Source: Shewanella avicenniae (lineage in GTDB: Bacteria > Pseudomonadota > Gammaproteobacteria > Enterobacterales > Shewanellaceae). From it: a DNA stretch of 64,000 nucleotides. Location: assembly GCF_017354945.1 (NCBI RefSeq), contig NZ_CP071503.1, positions 2,728,001 through 2,792,000 on the forward strand, written 5' to 3'. Shown piece after piece: positions 46,116-54,454 of the stretch. Each line of letters starts with the position of its first letter. Within the stretch, counting starts at the first letter, position 1. The notes beneath the pieces are model-generated. The model worked only from the letters and a program-made list of their open reading frames with translations. It was not told the DNA's origin and made no database searches. The translations under genes were made by a program, and so were the position numbers.

Positions 46116-47570
46116 TTAAACAGAACTTGCATCTATATGGGATTGCATTTGCTGCCGCACATCTTCAGCTTGAGTTCCTAACACCACTTGCACGCCATGT
46201 CCAAGCACTATCACGCCTTTAGCGCCCAGAGCAAGCAACTTACTCTTGTCGACATTTTCTGGAGAACGCACACTTAGACGGATACGGGTCATGCATGCTT
46301 TCATCTGCTCAATGTTACCTATTCCACCCAAGGCACTGATCAGTAATGCTGGACGTTCAGAGGTGCTACCAACCGGCAAATCAAAGCTTTCTATTCGACC
46401 TGGCGTTTTTAAATTAAATACCCGAATTGAGGTGGTAAATAGCGCGTAATAGATCAGCGCGGTCATAGGTCCTAACAACAAAAGCCAACTGCTGTTGCTT
46501 GATTTATTCCAGAGCAACAATAAATCGACAAACCCTTGAGAAAATGTCACGCCGTAGTGAATATCCAGCATTACACAAATCATGTACGCCAACCCGCATA
46601 GCAAGGCATGGACGAAATACAGCACTGGTGCGACAAATAAAAACGCAAACTCAATAGGCTCAGTAACCCCAGTAAGCCAACTGGTGGCTGCCGCAGAGAG
46701 CATGACCCCTGCAATACGGTTACGTTCAGATGGATTAGCGCTGTGCAGCATTGCAATCGCGGCCGCGGGTAACCCCCACATTTTGATCAAGTATCCACCC
46801 GCAAGATTTCCAGCCAGTGGATCTCCGGCTAAATAACGGGCTACTTCACCACGAACCACTTCACCCTGATGCACATATTGGCCAAACTCTAAGAAAAATG
46901 GCGTGTTCCAAATATGGTGTAATCCGATAGGGATCAGTAACCGCTCGACTGTAGCATATAGCGCAAATGCCCAAGCTGGCCGTTGATACACTGCCCAATT
47001 AGCGATGTGATCAATCTTGTCGGCTAAAGTTGGCCAGATCAACGAAAATCCCCACGCAACCAACATTGCCATTGGCAAAACGAGCATGGGAGCACTGCGA
47101 CGACCCTCAAAAAACGAAAACATGGATGGCAAACGAACATACTGGCTCCAATGCATCGCCAGACAACTCATTAACCCCATGACCATGCCACCAGCAATGC
47201 CGGTATCCAACATTTGATTATTCAAGATCACCGTTGAGCTGGGATCGATATTTTGTCCAGTAAGCACGGTCATTGATGACGTGAATACGCCATAACCAAA
47301 CACAGAGGTAAGTGCCGCCGTCCCCGGCTCTTTGCAAAAACCGGTCGCTATCGCCACCGCAAACAGCATCGGCATGATTAAAAAAGCAAAATTACCAATA
47401 TTACGTAGTAATTCAGCCAACTGCTCGGGAAGATAAGGGTGTAATGAACTTGCAAGGCCAAGCATTACGCCGGCAGCTGGCAAGATTGCGATGGGCGCCA
47501 ATAAGGTTTGACTAAGGTTCTGGGCAAACTTAAACCATTGAGTTGACCACCAGGTCAGTGATTTTCTCAT
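46116..47570 (-). CDS. ptsG: PTS glucose-type EIICB permease
   Basis: 484 residues. EIIC membrane domain with about ten hydrophobic segments, GLHHIWNTPFF, and GGYLIKMWGLPAAAIAMLHSA followed by TEPIEFAFLFVAP, closer to PtsG than to NagE. The EIIB domain follows, with phospho-cysteine C426 (NIEQMKACMTRIRL). No EIIA domain is attached or adjacent, so a separate EIIA is needed. It overlaps yqcA by four bases, an unusual pairing. Substrate glucose is inferred; N-acetylglucosamine or maltose remain possible. Confidence 0.85.
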   Translation of the reverse strand: MRKSLTWWSTQWFKFAQNLSQTLLAPIAILPAAGVMLGLASSLHPYLPEQLAELLRNIGNFAFLIMPMLFAVAIATGFCKEPGTAALTSVFGYGVFTSSMTVLTGQNIDPSSTVILNNQMLDTGIAGGMVMGLMSCLAMHWSQYVRLPSMFSFFEGRRSAPMLVLPMAMLVAWGFSLIWPTLADKIDHIANWAVYQRPAWAFALYATVERLLIPIGLHHIWNTPFFLEFGQYVHQGEVVRGEVARYLAGDPLAGNLAGGYLIKMWGLPAAAIAMLHSANPSERNRIAGVMLSAAATSWLTGVTEPIEFAFLFVAPVLYFVHALLCGLAYMICVMLDIHYGVTFSQGFVDLLLLWNKSSNSSWLLLLGPMTALIYYALFTTSIRVFNLKTPGRIESFDLPVGSTSERPALLISALGGIGNIEQMKACMTRIRLSVRSPENVDKSKLLALGAKGVIVLGHGVQVVLGTQAEDVRQQMQSHIDASSV

Positions 47571-48016
47571 TTTAATAACTTAAGCCATTTTTTAAGCCAG
47601 CCAAGCGCCTCATTTTCCGGTTCCATGGTTTCGCAAGCGTCAATTTCAAATACGTCGCCTAATCGCTTCGCGCAGAGTTCGCTAAAAAGTTCGTCTAATT
47701 GATGCCCACCACCACAGAAGGTGTCATAGCTTGAATCACCGAGGGCGACAACCGCATAGGTCAGTTCAGGCAAATAAGGTGCTCTGTCCTTCATTTGCAA
47801 AAACCAAGGCAGAATATTGTCGGGCAGATCGCCGTCGCCTGTCGTTGAACAGACCATCAATAACAGTTCGTCTTCATTGGGAACATAATCAGACAATGAT
47901 TCGGGTTGATGCAATTCAACAGCAATGCCGCGATTTTCAAGCTCCCGATAGAGGGTGTCAGCTACCGATTCAGCACTACCATAAACTGATCCGAACACTA
48001 GGCTGATCTTTTTCAT
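47567..48016 (-). CDS. yqcA: flavodoxin YqcA
   Basis: 149 residues from the ATG at 48016, the same length as E. coli YqcA; the frame's 23-codon extension is rejected. FMN-binding segments GSVYGSAESVAD, CSTTGDGDLPDN and VALGDSSYDTFCGGG are present. Neighbouring truC and yqcC repeat the E. coli order. Its physiological partner is unknown. Confidence 0.92.
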   Translation of the reverse strand: MKKISLVFGSVYGSAESVADTLYRELENRGIAVELHQPESLSDYVPNEDELLLMVCSTTGDGDLPDNILPWFLQMKDRAPYLPELTYAVVALGDSSYDTFCGGGHQLDELFSELCAKRLGDVFEIDACETMEPENEALGWLKKWLKLLK

Positions 48017-48133
48017 GCTATACTCCGCGCCTGAAAATTGAAGATACTGATCTTCAACATACTTTATCCCCTGTATAGCCTGCAACTAGACCAAAGCAGT
48101 CGATAAAGTCCATGCTAGACAAGGACGCAAAAA

Positions 48134-48319
48134 ATGCGACAAAGCAGTCGACAAAAATTGCTTAAGCAACATCAACGCATTACCCATGTTCGCCGTGTTT
48201 GTTATTTCCACGCAAACCGACAAGATCCCCATCAATATCACTATCCGCTGGCGTCATATCAGCCGTTGATGGAGCTCATGCAACGACTGTCAGACGAACA
48301 CGCGCTCGTTAGCAAATAA
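48134..48319 (+). CDS. small basic protein, hypothetical
   Basis: 61 residues (MRQSSRQKLLKQHQRITHVR start), rich in His, Arg and Gln, no membrane segment. AAGGA lies eight bases ahead of the ATG, a good ribosome site. Divergent from yqcA and overlapping the end of truC by 11 bases. I do not recognise the family. Confidence 0.5.
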   Translation: MRQSSRQKLLKQHQRITHVRRVCYFHANRQDPHQYHYPLASYQPLMELMQRLSDEHALVSK

Positions 48320-49127
48320 GCTGTGACGGCGCGTTATCTAACTGCGCGTCTGACCAACCCAATTCGCTAAATACCTGCAGCCACTCGGCTTCAAGCTCAG
48401 TGGTAATAGAGAGTGGCGTGCCCAAAACAGGATGGGTGAGTTCAAGTTTTTGCGCCAGCAACCACAAGCGATTGATCCCAAAATGCTCACGAAAGAAACG
48501 ATTCTGTTTACCATCACCATGGGTGGTATCACCAATGATGGGGTGACGCAGGTGCGCCATATGGCGACGCAATTGATGCTTGCGCCCCGTTAACGGCTTT
48601 AATCGAATTAGACAAAAACGACTCGTAGGGTAACGCCCTGATGGATATGGGATTTCACTGTTGAGTAATGGCGCATACTGAGTCACTGCATCCTGCGCGT
48701 CTTTATCCTGCCTAGCGTGCTTATCAGCAATATCATCGAGCTCTTCGCGCAGCGGATAATCGAGTTCACCGGCTTCCTGCATATTGCCGCGCACCAAAGC
48801 GAGATAATGTTTTTGAATACCGCGTCCCGCAAATTGCTCACAAAGCATCTTCGCTACCTGACTGCTTTTAGCAAACAGCAACACGCCAGAGGTTGGGCGG
48901 TCTAATCTATGTACCGGGAAAACATGGCAACCGACTAAATCGCGAGTGAGTTGCATCGCGAAAAAGCGCTCATTACGAGCTAAATAGGTTTTATGCACCA
49001 GCAATCCCGCGGGCTTGTGGATCGCAACCAAGTGCTCATCTTCAAACAGAATTCGTAGCTCAGGCGCAACCTCTTCAGCAAGTTCTTCAGTTAATTCAAG
49101 CTGTTCATTGTTGACTGAGCAAGGCAT
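48309..49127 (-). CDS. truC: tRNA pseudouridine(65) synthase TruC
   Basis: Makes pseudouridine 65 in tRNA-Ile and tRNA-Asp. About 272 residues from the ATG at 49127. RluA-family motif HRLDRPTSGVLLFAKS near 75 holds the catalytic aspartate; later LIRLKPLTGRKHQLRRHMAH and HPIIGDTTHGDG are typical. It overlaps the end of yqcC, so coupling is likely. Confidence 0.94.
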   Translation of the reverse strand: MPCSVNNEQLELTEELAEEVAPELRILFEDEHLVAIHKPAGLLVHKTYLARNERFFAMQLTRDLVGCHVFPVHRLDRPTSGVLLFAKSSQVAKMLCEQFAGRGIQKHYLALVRGNMQEAGELDYPLREELDDIADKHARQDKDAQDAVTQYAPLLNSEIPYPSGRYPTSRFCLIRLKPLTGRKHQLRRHMAHLRHPIIGDTTHGDGKQNRFFREHFGINRLWLLAQKLELTHPVLGTPLSITTELEAEWLQVFSELGWSDAQLDNAPSQLIC

Positions 49128-49422
49128 CAATCTTCTCCAAAGTGTTGATAACGGGGTATCGTGCGGGGAACTCAGCCCATAACTGCTGCGCCATCGGCGC
49201 TATTGCGATTTTTTGAGGTAGTGGCAACTGTTGAGCGAGCAACTGCTGCATTTTGGGCAAAAAGATAAACTGCAACCAATTTTCAAAGCTCATCGTGTCA
49301 CATGCAAACGGTGCGGTGCTGGCCAGCGCATCAACTGACGGTTGTAGCTCGCTCCACAACTGACTAGTTCGCAATTGCTGTTCGAGCGTTTCTAATAAGA
49401 TTTGGGTTTGTTGGTACACCAT
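49105..49422 (-). CDS. yqcC: YqcC family (DUF446) protein
   Basis: 105 residues from the ATG at 49422 (MVYQQTQILLETLEQQL), matching the E. coli YqcC length of about 109. FACDTMSFENWLQFIFLPKM is the recognisable core, helical overall. Function unknown; some relatives are annotated as tRNA-modification-linked only from neighbourhood. A longer frame start 13 codons upstream is less likely. Confidence 0.9.
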   Translation of the reverse strand: MVYQQTQILLETLEQQLRTSQLWSELQPSVDALASTAPFACDTMSFENWLQFIFLPKMQQLLAQQLPLPQKIAIAPMAQQLWAEFPARYPVINTLEKIDALLSQQ

Positions 49423-49521
49423 TAATTTCAATTTAGTCGGCGTTTTAAAGCGCCGTATCATACCATCTGCGCCAAGATATCCCTATAATTGCGCCCTTCT
49501 GAACGACTAAGGGAACCTGCG

Positions 49522-50538
49522 ATGACGACAATCAATACCTTGGGGGAGCTTCTCAAAGCGGCAAATAGTGATTATCTGGTATTTGATTTAGGCCGACGCG
49601 TACAGCCGATTGCCACCGCTATTTTTGAAGATTTTGAAAAACTTCAACTTGCTTACCCTTATCCCATTCAAGGGCATGCGCAGTTTGCGCTCGTCTTCGG
49701 CGAAAACACGCAACAACCCTTTATTTGGTTTTTGAAGTTTCCGTTAGATGAGCGAGGATTGCTCAACCCAGCAGCTCGCAGCCAGTTTATGCAGATGCTA
49801 TCCGACGCCATGGGCAACGATATCACTCGCCCGTTGACGGAAGAGGAGCAACAGCGAATGGCCGATCATCCATTCAATGTGCGTCCATCTCAAGAAAAGT
49901 TAGCGATTTTTAACGCCCAGCTACGCAAGCAACTTAAACAACCAGCATCAGCGCAATATGAATTTGCTTGCCAATATTTGAGCAGAAAAACTGAAGCGCA
50001 TTTGTGGCAAAGCGTTGGTTTACAGGGACTAGCAGATATTTGCGCCCGCGCGGATGATTTTGAACATGCACAACTGTTAAGCAATGCTCTCAGTTCACCT
50101 ATTACTGAATTGCAGACCGCCGTCTGTCAGCTAATCGAACATGTGAACTTACCTACTTCATCCCAACAAACCATACAGCATGTGTTTGTTAATGCGTCAG
50201 CAGAGCAACGTAGTTATCTCCTAAGAGCGCTAGCATCCAATAGCGCTGCTTGTGAAACATTATTGCGACAACTCGCTACAGATGAAGAAAAGTTGGACCA
50301 AAACCAGCTCATTGCAATAGCAGCAAGATGTTGGACATGTCTAAAGCAGGACGACGTCCGCAAATTTTATCTTGAGTCATTAGCACATCAGCCACAGAGC
50401 TTTTTTAATCAAATATTTGCTGATATTGTGGCGATTCCAGAAATTCGCCACCCATTATTGAGTGAACTGCGAAATCCAGAACGCAGCGTTCAACTGTCTC
50501 AAGCGATTGGTGGGTTATTTAAGGCCACGACACAATGA
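49522..50538 (+). CDS. DUF3549 family protein
   Basis: 338 residues from the ATG at 49522 (MTTINTLGELLKAANSDY), with AAGGGAA ahead. Begins FDLGRRVQPI and QHPFIWFLKFPLDERGLL-like segments (here QQPFIWFLKFPLDERGLLN), the known family core in Shewanella and Vibrio. Soluble, helical-repeat-rich second half. Function unknown. Overlaps the DUF3301 gene by four bases. Confidence 0.85.
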   Translation: MTTINTLGELLKAANSDYLVFDLGRRVQPIATAIFEDFEKLQLAYPYPIQGHAQFALVFGENTQQPFIWFLKFPLDERGLLNPAARSQFMQMLSDAMGNDITRPLTEEEQQRMADHPFNVRPSQEKLAIFNAQLRKQLKQPASAQYEFACQYLSRKTEAHLWQSVGLQGLADICARADDFEHAQLLSNALSSPITELQTAVCQLIEHVNLPTSSQQTIQHVFVNASAEQRSYLLRALASNSAACETLLRQLATDEEKLDQNQLIAIAARCWTCLKQDDVRKFYLESLAHQPQSFFNQIFADIVAIPEIRHPLLSELRNPERSVQLSQAIGGLFKATTQ

Positions 50539-50918
50539 TGACTGACTTTTTGATGATAGCCGCCCTCGTCTTGATTGCTGCGTTTTTTTGGCAGTTGCGG
50601 CAAATGGCGGAAATCGCTAGACGTTATATGGAAAAAGAAGCCTCTCGACAACGCGTGCAATTGGTTGCGATCGCCATGGATGCAGCCCGACCATCTGTTG
50701 GCGGAGCAACAGGCCTTGGCTGGCGTGCCAGTTTCATGTTTGAGTTCAGTACCGACGGGATAAATCAGTTTAAAGGCAAACTGAAAATGCGCGGGAATCA
50801 TATCGAAAAAATTGAATGGCCTATTTTCCCAGAGCCAGAATGGCAGCAAGCGCCATCGGCTAAGGGGAGCTTTGGCGGAGGCTGTGGCAGTAGTTGTGGC
50901 TCAAAAGGCTGCCATTAA
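50535..50918 (+). CDS. DUF3301 family protein
   Basis: 127 residues, one N-terminal membrane segment (FLMIAALVLIAAFFWQLRQM), cytoplasmic part with FEFSTDGINQFKGKLKMRG and a Cys/Gly-rich tail (GGGCGSSCGSKGCH) that may bind metal. Coupled to the DUF3549 gene through ATGA overlap. Function unknown. Confidence 0.82.
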   Translation: MMTDFLMIAALVLIAAFFWQLRQMAEIARRYMEKEASRQRVQLVAIAMDAARPSVGGATGLGWRASFMFEFSTDGINQFKGKLKMRGNHIEKIEWPIFPEPEWQQAPSAKGSFGGGCGSSCGSKGCH

Positions 50919-50984
50919 CGCCGTAGTCATTGAAATGACAGCGCGTTAGCATGACTAATTAACAAAATGATACCTGATAGCACA

Positions 50985-51371
50985 AAGAGAAAGGGCGCGA
51001 CTAATGGTCGCGCCCTTCTGTTTTTGCGTTAAGCCATCCAGCTATAACTGTGCTTCCCTGCACCATCCGTGCGAATGTGTTGCTTCCTGCTCCCTTTCAT
51101 TCCCTGAGCTTCCCTGTACTAAGTACATTTCCCTCATCACTGGCTATCCCTTTACCAGTCTTGCCTCATCCCGAAGCGTGTCCAACATCTTCTTCCGTGA
51201 AATCCTTGAATCCCTTTGCTCGTCCTGACGTCCCAATCCTAGGGAACATTCCTCACAATACTGTCTTCCTGGCAGCATTTTATCCTTGTATCATCCTTGG
51301 ATTGTATCCGTACCAGCTCATCATCCTGATGAATCGTCTTCCTGACGAGTCCCTGTATCCAATCTCTCTAT
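50985..51371 (-). ncRNA. csrB: CsrB-family regulatory RNA, copy 1
   Basis: Read on the minus strand, the RNA has about 26 GGA motifs by my count, many in AGGA, GGGA or CAGGA form and in loops (CAGGAAGACG, TCAGGATGATGA, CTCAGGGAATG). It ends in a terminator, AAGGGCGCGAC / GTCGCGCCCTT plus TTTCTCTTT. CsrB RNAs bind many CsrA dimers through GGA and so relieve CsrA control of carbon storage, motility and biofilm genes. The position near yqcC and syd matches csrB in E. coli. TAATAT at 51379-51384 suggests a start near 51371, giving about 385 nt. Confidence 0.9.
51007..51017 (-). terminator. csrB copy 1 terminator (3' arm shown)
   Basis: The hairpin pairs 50991-51001 with 51007-51017 (11 bp, TAATG-type loop), followed on the minus strand by TTTCTCTTTG. 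It ends the copy 1 RNA near 50985. Confidence 0.85.
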
Positions 51372-51537
51372 GGGTTTAATATTACTCTAAAGGGGTAATC
51401 CTTGTAGGATGGCTCACAAAAATAATTTAATCGTGATCCTAAGGCTTACTTGAAACTACGCTCATAATTTTCTTATTTTCAATTAGTTAACTTTTGATAA
51501 TAAGACCAAGCCGTACAGTTAAAGGAGGAATATCTCA

Positions 51538-51567
51538 CATCCTTGTAAGATATATCTCACAAGGATG
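51538..51567 (-). promoter_or_regulatory. UvrY/GacA box upstream of csrB copy 1
   Basis: TGTGAGATATATCTTACA (51544-51561, minus strand) matches the GacA/UvrY consensus TGTAAG-N6-CTTACA with one change. The palindrome extends outward through CATCCT / AGGATG to 30 bases. It lies about 170-190 bases upstream of the inferred start, a distance typical for BarA-UvrY control of csrB. Confidence 0.88.
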
Positions 51568-51607
51568 TAGGTAAAACCGGAAAGCTATATAGTTTGCACC
51601 ATAACGA

Positions 51608-51842
51608 CAACTGAATTGTTTATTTGTTGAACAACGGAGCGAATGAGCTTCAATTGCGCCAACGAACAGCAACGCAAACTCTAAAGTCTTCGGAACCATC
51701 TCTGAGAAATTATTCGGTAACGGCGCTGCTGCCGCGCTAACAATATCCAATATCGCTATTCAGCTAACGTTATTGAGTGAGTGGGTACTCAAAAAGATAA
51801 TAGCATTGGATCAAACACATCGAATTTTACCGTTCAATTTAA
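51608..51842. other. spacer between the two csrB copies
   Basis: 235 bases not shared with the repeats. Short frames exist (one reading EFALLFVGAIEAHSL on the minus strand) but without a convincing start or family, so I call no gene. Confidence 0.5.
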
Positions 51843-51843
51843 A

Positions 51844-52230
51844 AAGAGAAAGGGCGCGACTAATGGTCGCGCCCTTCTGTTTTTGCGTTAAGCCATCCAG
51901 CTATAACTGTGCTTCCCTGCACCATCCATGCGAATGTGTTGCTTCCTGCTCCCTTTCATTCCCTGAGTTTCCCTGTACTAAGTACATTTCCCTCATCACT
52001 GGCTATCCCTTTACCAGTCTTGCCTCATCCCGAAGCGTGTCCAACATCTTCTTCCGTGAAATCCTTGAATCCCTTTGCTCGTCCTGACGTCCCAATCCTA
52101 GGGAACATTCCTCACAATACTGTCTTCCTGGCAGCATTTTATCCTTGTATCATCCTTGGATTGTATCCGTACCAGCTCATCATCCTGATGAATCGTCTTC
52201 CTGACGAGTCCCTGCGTCCAATCTCTCTAT
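51844..52230 (-). ncRNA. csrB: CsrB-family regulatory RNA, copy 2
   Basis: Near-identical to copy 1, with the same number of GGA motifs and the same terminator (stem 51850-51860 with 51866-51876). TAATAT at 52238-52243 places the start near 52230. All differences from copy 1 that I noted leave GGA motifs intact, which suggests the second copy is under functional constraint. It would act with copy 1 to sequester CsrA. Confidence 0.9.
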
Positions 52231-52402
52231 GGATTTAATATTACTCTAAAGAGGTAATCCTTGTAGGATGGCTCACAAAAATAATTTAATCGTGATCCTA
52301 AGGCTTACTTGAAACTACGCTCATAATGTTCTTATTTTCAATTAGTTAACTTTTGATAATAAGACCAAGCCGTACAGTTAAAGGGGGAATGTCTCACATC
52401 GG

Positions 52403-52420
52403 TGTAAGATATATCTCACA
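52403..52420 (-). promoter_or_regulatory. UvrY/GacA box upstream of csrB copy 2
   Basis: TGTGAGATATATCTTACA is identical in the core to the copy 1 site. The outer palindrome arms are degraded (ACATCGG and AAGATGT instead of ACATCCT and AGGATGT), so only the core is conserved. Confidence 0.87.
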
Positions 52421-52564
52421 AAGATGTAGGTAAAACCGGAAAGCTATATATAGTTTGCACCATAACGATGAGCGCTAATGACTATTTATTGTGCTGTTAA
52501 TCTCTGCGTCAGCGAATTGCGCTAAAGTTAGTAGAGCAATACGGTGCCACTAAAGGAGGAACCA

Positions 52565-52795
52565 ATGGACACAGTAAATCCGGATTTCACGTCACTATTT
52601 GCGCAGCTTGGACTGGAAAACGACGCTGCAGCAATTGAGCAGTTCATCAATACACATTCACTGCCTGCGCATCAGAGAATTGCAGAAGCCCCCTTCTGGA
52701 ATGCCGCACAACGCACCTTTATTGAAGAAGCCATAACCCAAGATGCCCAATGGGCCGAGACAATTGGGCATCTTGATACCGCATTGCATCAATAA
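52565..52795 (+). CDS. DUF2789 family protein
   Basis: 76 residues from the ATG at 52565, with a near-perfect AAAGGAGGA ribosome site. The core FTSLFAQLGLENDAAAIEQF and HQRIAEAPFWNAAQRTFIEEA is the family signature. Small acidic helical protein, function unknown. It is divergent from csrB copy 2 and almost touches the DUF3192 lipoprotein gene at its end. Confidence 0.87.
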   Translation: MDTVNPDFTSLFAQLGLENDAAAIEQFINTHSLPAHQRIAEAPFWNAAQRTFIEEAITQDAQWAETIGHLDTALHQ

Positions 52796-52796
52796 G

Positions 52797-53162
52797 CTAT
52801 AGCTGTTGGTACGCTTTGTCTCCCCAACCCGCTAATTTGTCGGATCTGAAAATTAGCGGGGTACATTCATCTTTCGTGGTCTTACCGTCACTGTGCGCAT
52901 GCTGCGTGCGATAAAAAAGTACCTGGACTTTCTCACCACTTGAGGCAAACGCCTCATTAAAATCTGGCGTCCCCATCAAGACTTCAACTTGCGATACCGA
53001 CATTCCCAGATCGAGCTGCGATAATATCTGCTGATTATGTCGCTGAACTTGCTTCCATGATTCACTGTCATCCCAGCGATCGCTATCGCCGCCCACTTTC
53101 ACAACACAAGCAGTTAAACTTAAGCTTGCAAGCCCCAGTAAAGGCAACAAAATTTTATTCAT
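52797..53162 (-). CDS. DUF3192 family lipoprotein
   Basis: 121 residues from the ATG at 53162 (AAAAAAGGAG upstream). Lipobox LTAC at 16-19 gives a lipidated Cys19. The domain QQILSQLDLGMSVSQVEVLM, GTPDFNEAF and VLFYRTQHAHSDG, DECTPLIF parallels the protein encoded at 44748, a paralog with a membrane anchor. Probably outer-membrane or periplasm facing; function unknown. Confidence 0.85.
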   Translation of the reverse strand: MNKILLPLLGLASLSLTACVVKVGGDSDRWDDSESWKQVQRHNQQILSQLDLGMSVSQVEVLMGTPDFNEAFASSGEKVQVLFYRTQHAHSDGKTTKDECTPLIFRSDKLAGWGDKAYQQL

Positions 53163-53315
53163 GTAGACTCCTTTTTTGAAATATATCTGTATGATGACGA
53201 GAGTCTCAAAGCAAAATAGTTGCCAAAATTTAAATTCAATTGTTATCAACAGGATACGAATTACAATTGGGTTTTACATTAGTCTATATCATCAATAATT
53301 GAGGTAATTCGCTAA

Positions 53316-53675
53316 ATGTCATCTGTGGTTGATCAAGTTCTTACTATTGCCGCTAAACTCCACCAATCAGGAATTACACCGACCACTGCCACCGTCAAAG
53401 CTAAGCTCGGGGCAAAAGTGCCGATTCCCGTGTTAATTGAGGGGTTAACCCGCTTTAAAAGCTTGTCCGCAGAAGAAATCGAAGCGCTATCAGCGACACC
53501 AAAGAGCCCTGCGCTTTCTCAGCCAATTGATGGCTCTAGCGCGGCAGCGATGACAGATGACATTGATGAACTCAAGCAACAACTGCAGCAACTCATGCAA
53601 TCCCAACAACAATTGGAAGCGAGAGTTGCAACCTTAGAAGCTTTGCTTACACGCGCTGAAAGTGAGTCAAACTAG
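53316..53675 (+). CDS. small protein with predicted N-terminal HTH-like domain and coiled coil
   Basis: 119 residues. The first 50 residues (VVDQVLTIAAKLHQSGITPT, TATVKAKLG, VPIPVLIEGL) look like a KfrA/winged-helix style DNA-binding segment; an Ala/Ser-rich linker and a Gln-rich coiled coil (DELKQQLQQLMQSQQQLEAR) follow. Ends directly at the start of the DUF2310 gene, so the pair is coupled. No family name is certain. Confidence 0.7.
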   Translation: MSSVVDQVLTIAAKLHQSGITPTTATVKAKLGAKVPIPVLIEGLTRFKSLSAEEIEALSATPKSPALSQPIDGSSAAAMTDDIDELKQQLQQLMQSQQQLEARVATLEALLTRAESESN

Positions 53676-54449
53676 ATGTATGTTTGTGAAATAAGTTTTG
53701 AGTGTTTTGCAGACACGACCATTAGTGAAGCCGAGCGAGCGATTAACTACTTACTTGATGCGTGGCGCCAAAATGGCCAAGTATTAGGGCGAGAATTTGC
53801 AGTAGCGCTTAAGGATGGCGTATTCAAAGTCCGCTTATTACTGCCAGAAGAAAACAGCCTTGCCAATCGGTTTAACAGTCCATGGGCCAAGCAGGCACTG
53901 GATGAACTCAAGGATGCTAAGTTACTTCATCCTCGAGAAAAGCTCATCGGTATCGATATCAACTCGGAAACGAGTGCGACAGAAAAACCTAGCTGGCAGC
54001 TACTTTATACCAGCTACGTGCATATGTGCTCGCCGCTGCGAAGTGGCGATACCTTACAACCCATTCCGCTTTATCGTATTCCCGCCACGTTTAATGGGGA
54101 TCATAAACAGATGATCCGTTGGCAAACGGAATGGCAGGCCTGTGATGAAATCCAGATGGCATCCGCATCGGCGGCGGAATTCGCAGCCGTCAACGAACTG
54201 GCGAATCATGAAAGTGATCTGTTTCGACGCGGTTGGGATCTTCGTGGGCGGATAGAATATCTCACCAAAATCCCAACGTATTACTATTTATATCGCATCG
54301 GCGGACACAACAAACAGCAAGAATTGGCACGTTGTTGCCCTCGCTGTGGCAATCCTCATTGGCGCCAACCCGAGCCACTGTTGGATTTATTTACGTTCAA
54401 ATGCGATGACTGCCGCATCGTATCTAACCTGTCATGGGACTTCCAATAG
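53676..54449 (+). CDS. DUF2310 Zn-ribbon-containing protein
   Basis: 257 residues. The C-terminal Zn ribbon has CCPRCGNPHW and FKCDDCRIVS, four cysteines in two knuckles. N-terminal and central parts (SYVHMCSPLRSGDTLQPIPL, KIPTYYYLYR) match the family as I know it. Cytoplasmic; function unknown. Follows the coiled-coil gene without a gap. Confidence 0.85.
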   Translation: MYVCEISFECFADTTISEAERAINYLLDAWRQNGQVLGREFAVALKDGVFKVRLLLPEENSLANRFNSPWAKQALDELKDAKLLHPREKLIGIDINSETSATEKPSWQLLYTSYVHMCSPLRSGDTLQPIPLYRIPATFNGDHKQMIRWQTEWQACDEIQMASASAAEFAAVNELANHESDLFRRGWDLRGRIEYLTKIPTYYYLYRIGGHNKQQELARCCPRCGNPHWRQPEPLLDLFTFKCDDCRIVSNLSWDFQ

Positions 54450-54454
54450 ACGGT

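Larger units (their letters stand above)
50984..51607. repeat. 624-bp direct repeat, copy 1 (csrB unit)
   Basis: Matches 51843-52468 with only scattered substitutions and one 2-base difference. It covers sRNA, promoter and UvrY box, so the whole transcription unit is duplicated. Confidence 0.95.
51843..52468. repeat. 626-bp direct repeat, copy 2 (csrB unit)
   Basis: Second copy of the unit at 50984. Differences include CATCCATG for CATCCGTG, CTGCGTCC for CTGTATCC, and changed flanks of the UvrY palindrome. A TA insertion in the TATATATAG run gives the two extra bases. Confidence 0.95.

Noticed and set aside
51535..51750. Minus-strand frame with EFALLFVGAIEAHSL, loosely like a PTS permease segment
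   Set aside because: Only a short hydrophobic match; it runs through the UvrY box and has no start signal.
51004..52238. Paired plus-strand frames of 74-109 codons (e.g. MLPC- and MVAPFCFC-starting) repeated in both 620-bp units
   Set aside because: They are the complement of GGA-rich CsrB RNAs; no ribosome site, biased C/T-rich codons, and the RNA reading explains the sequence better.
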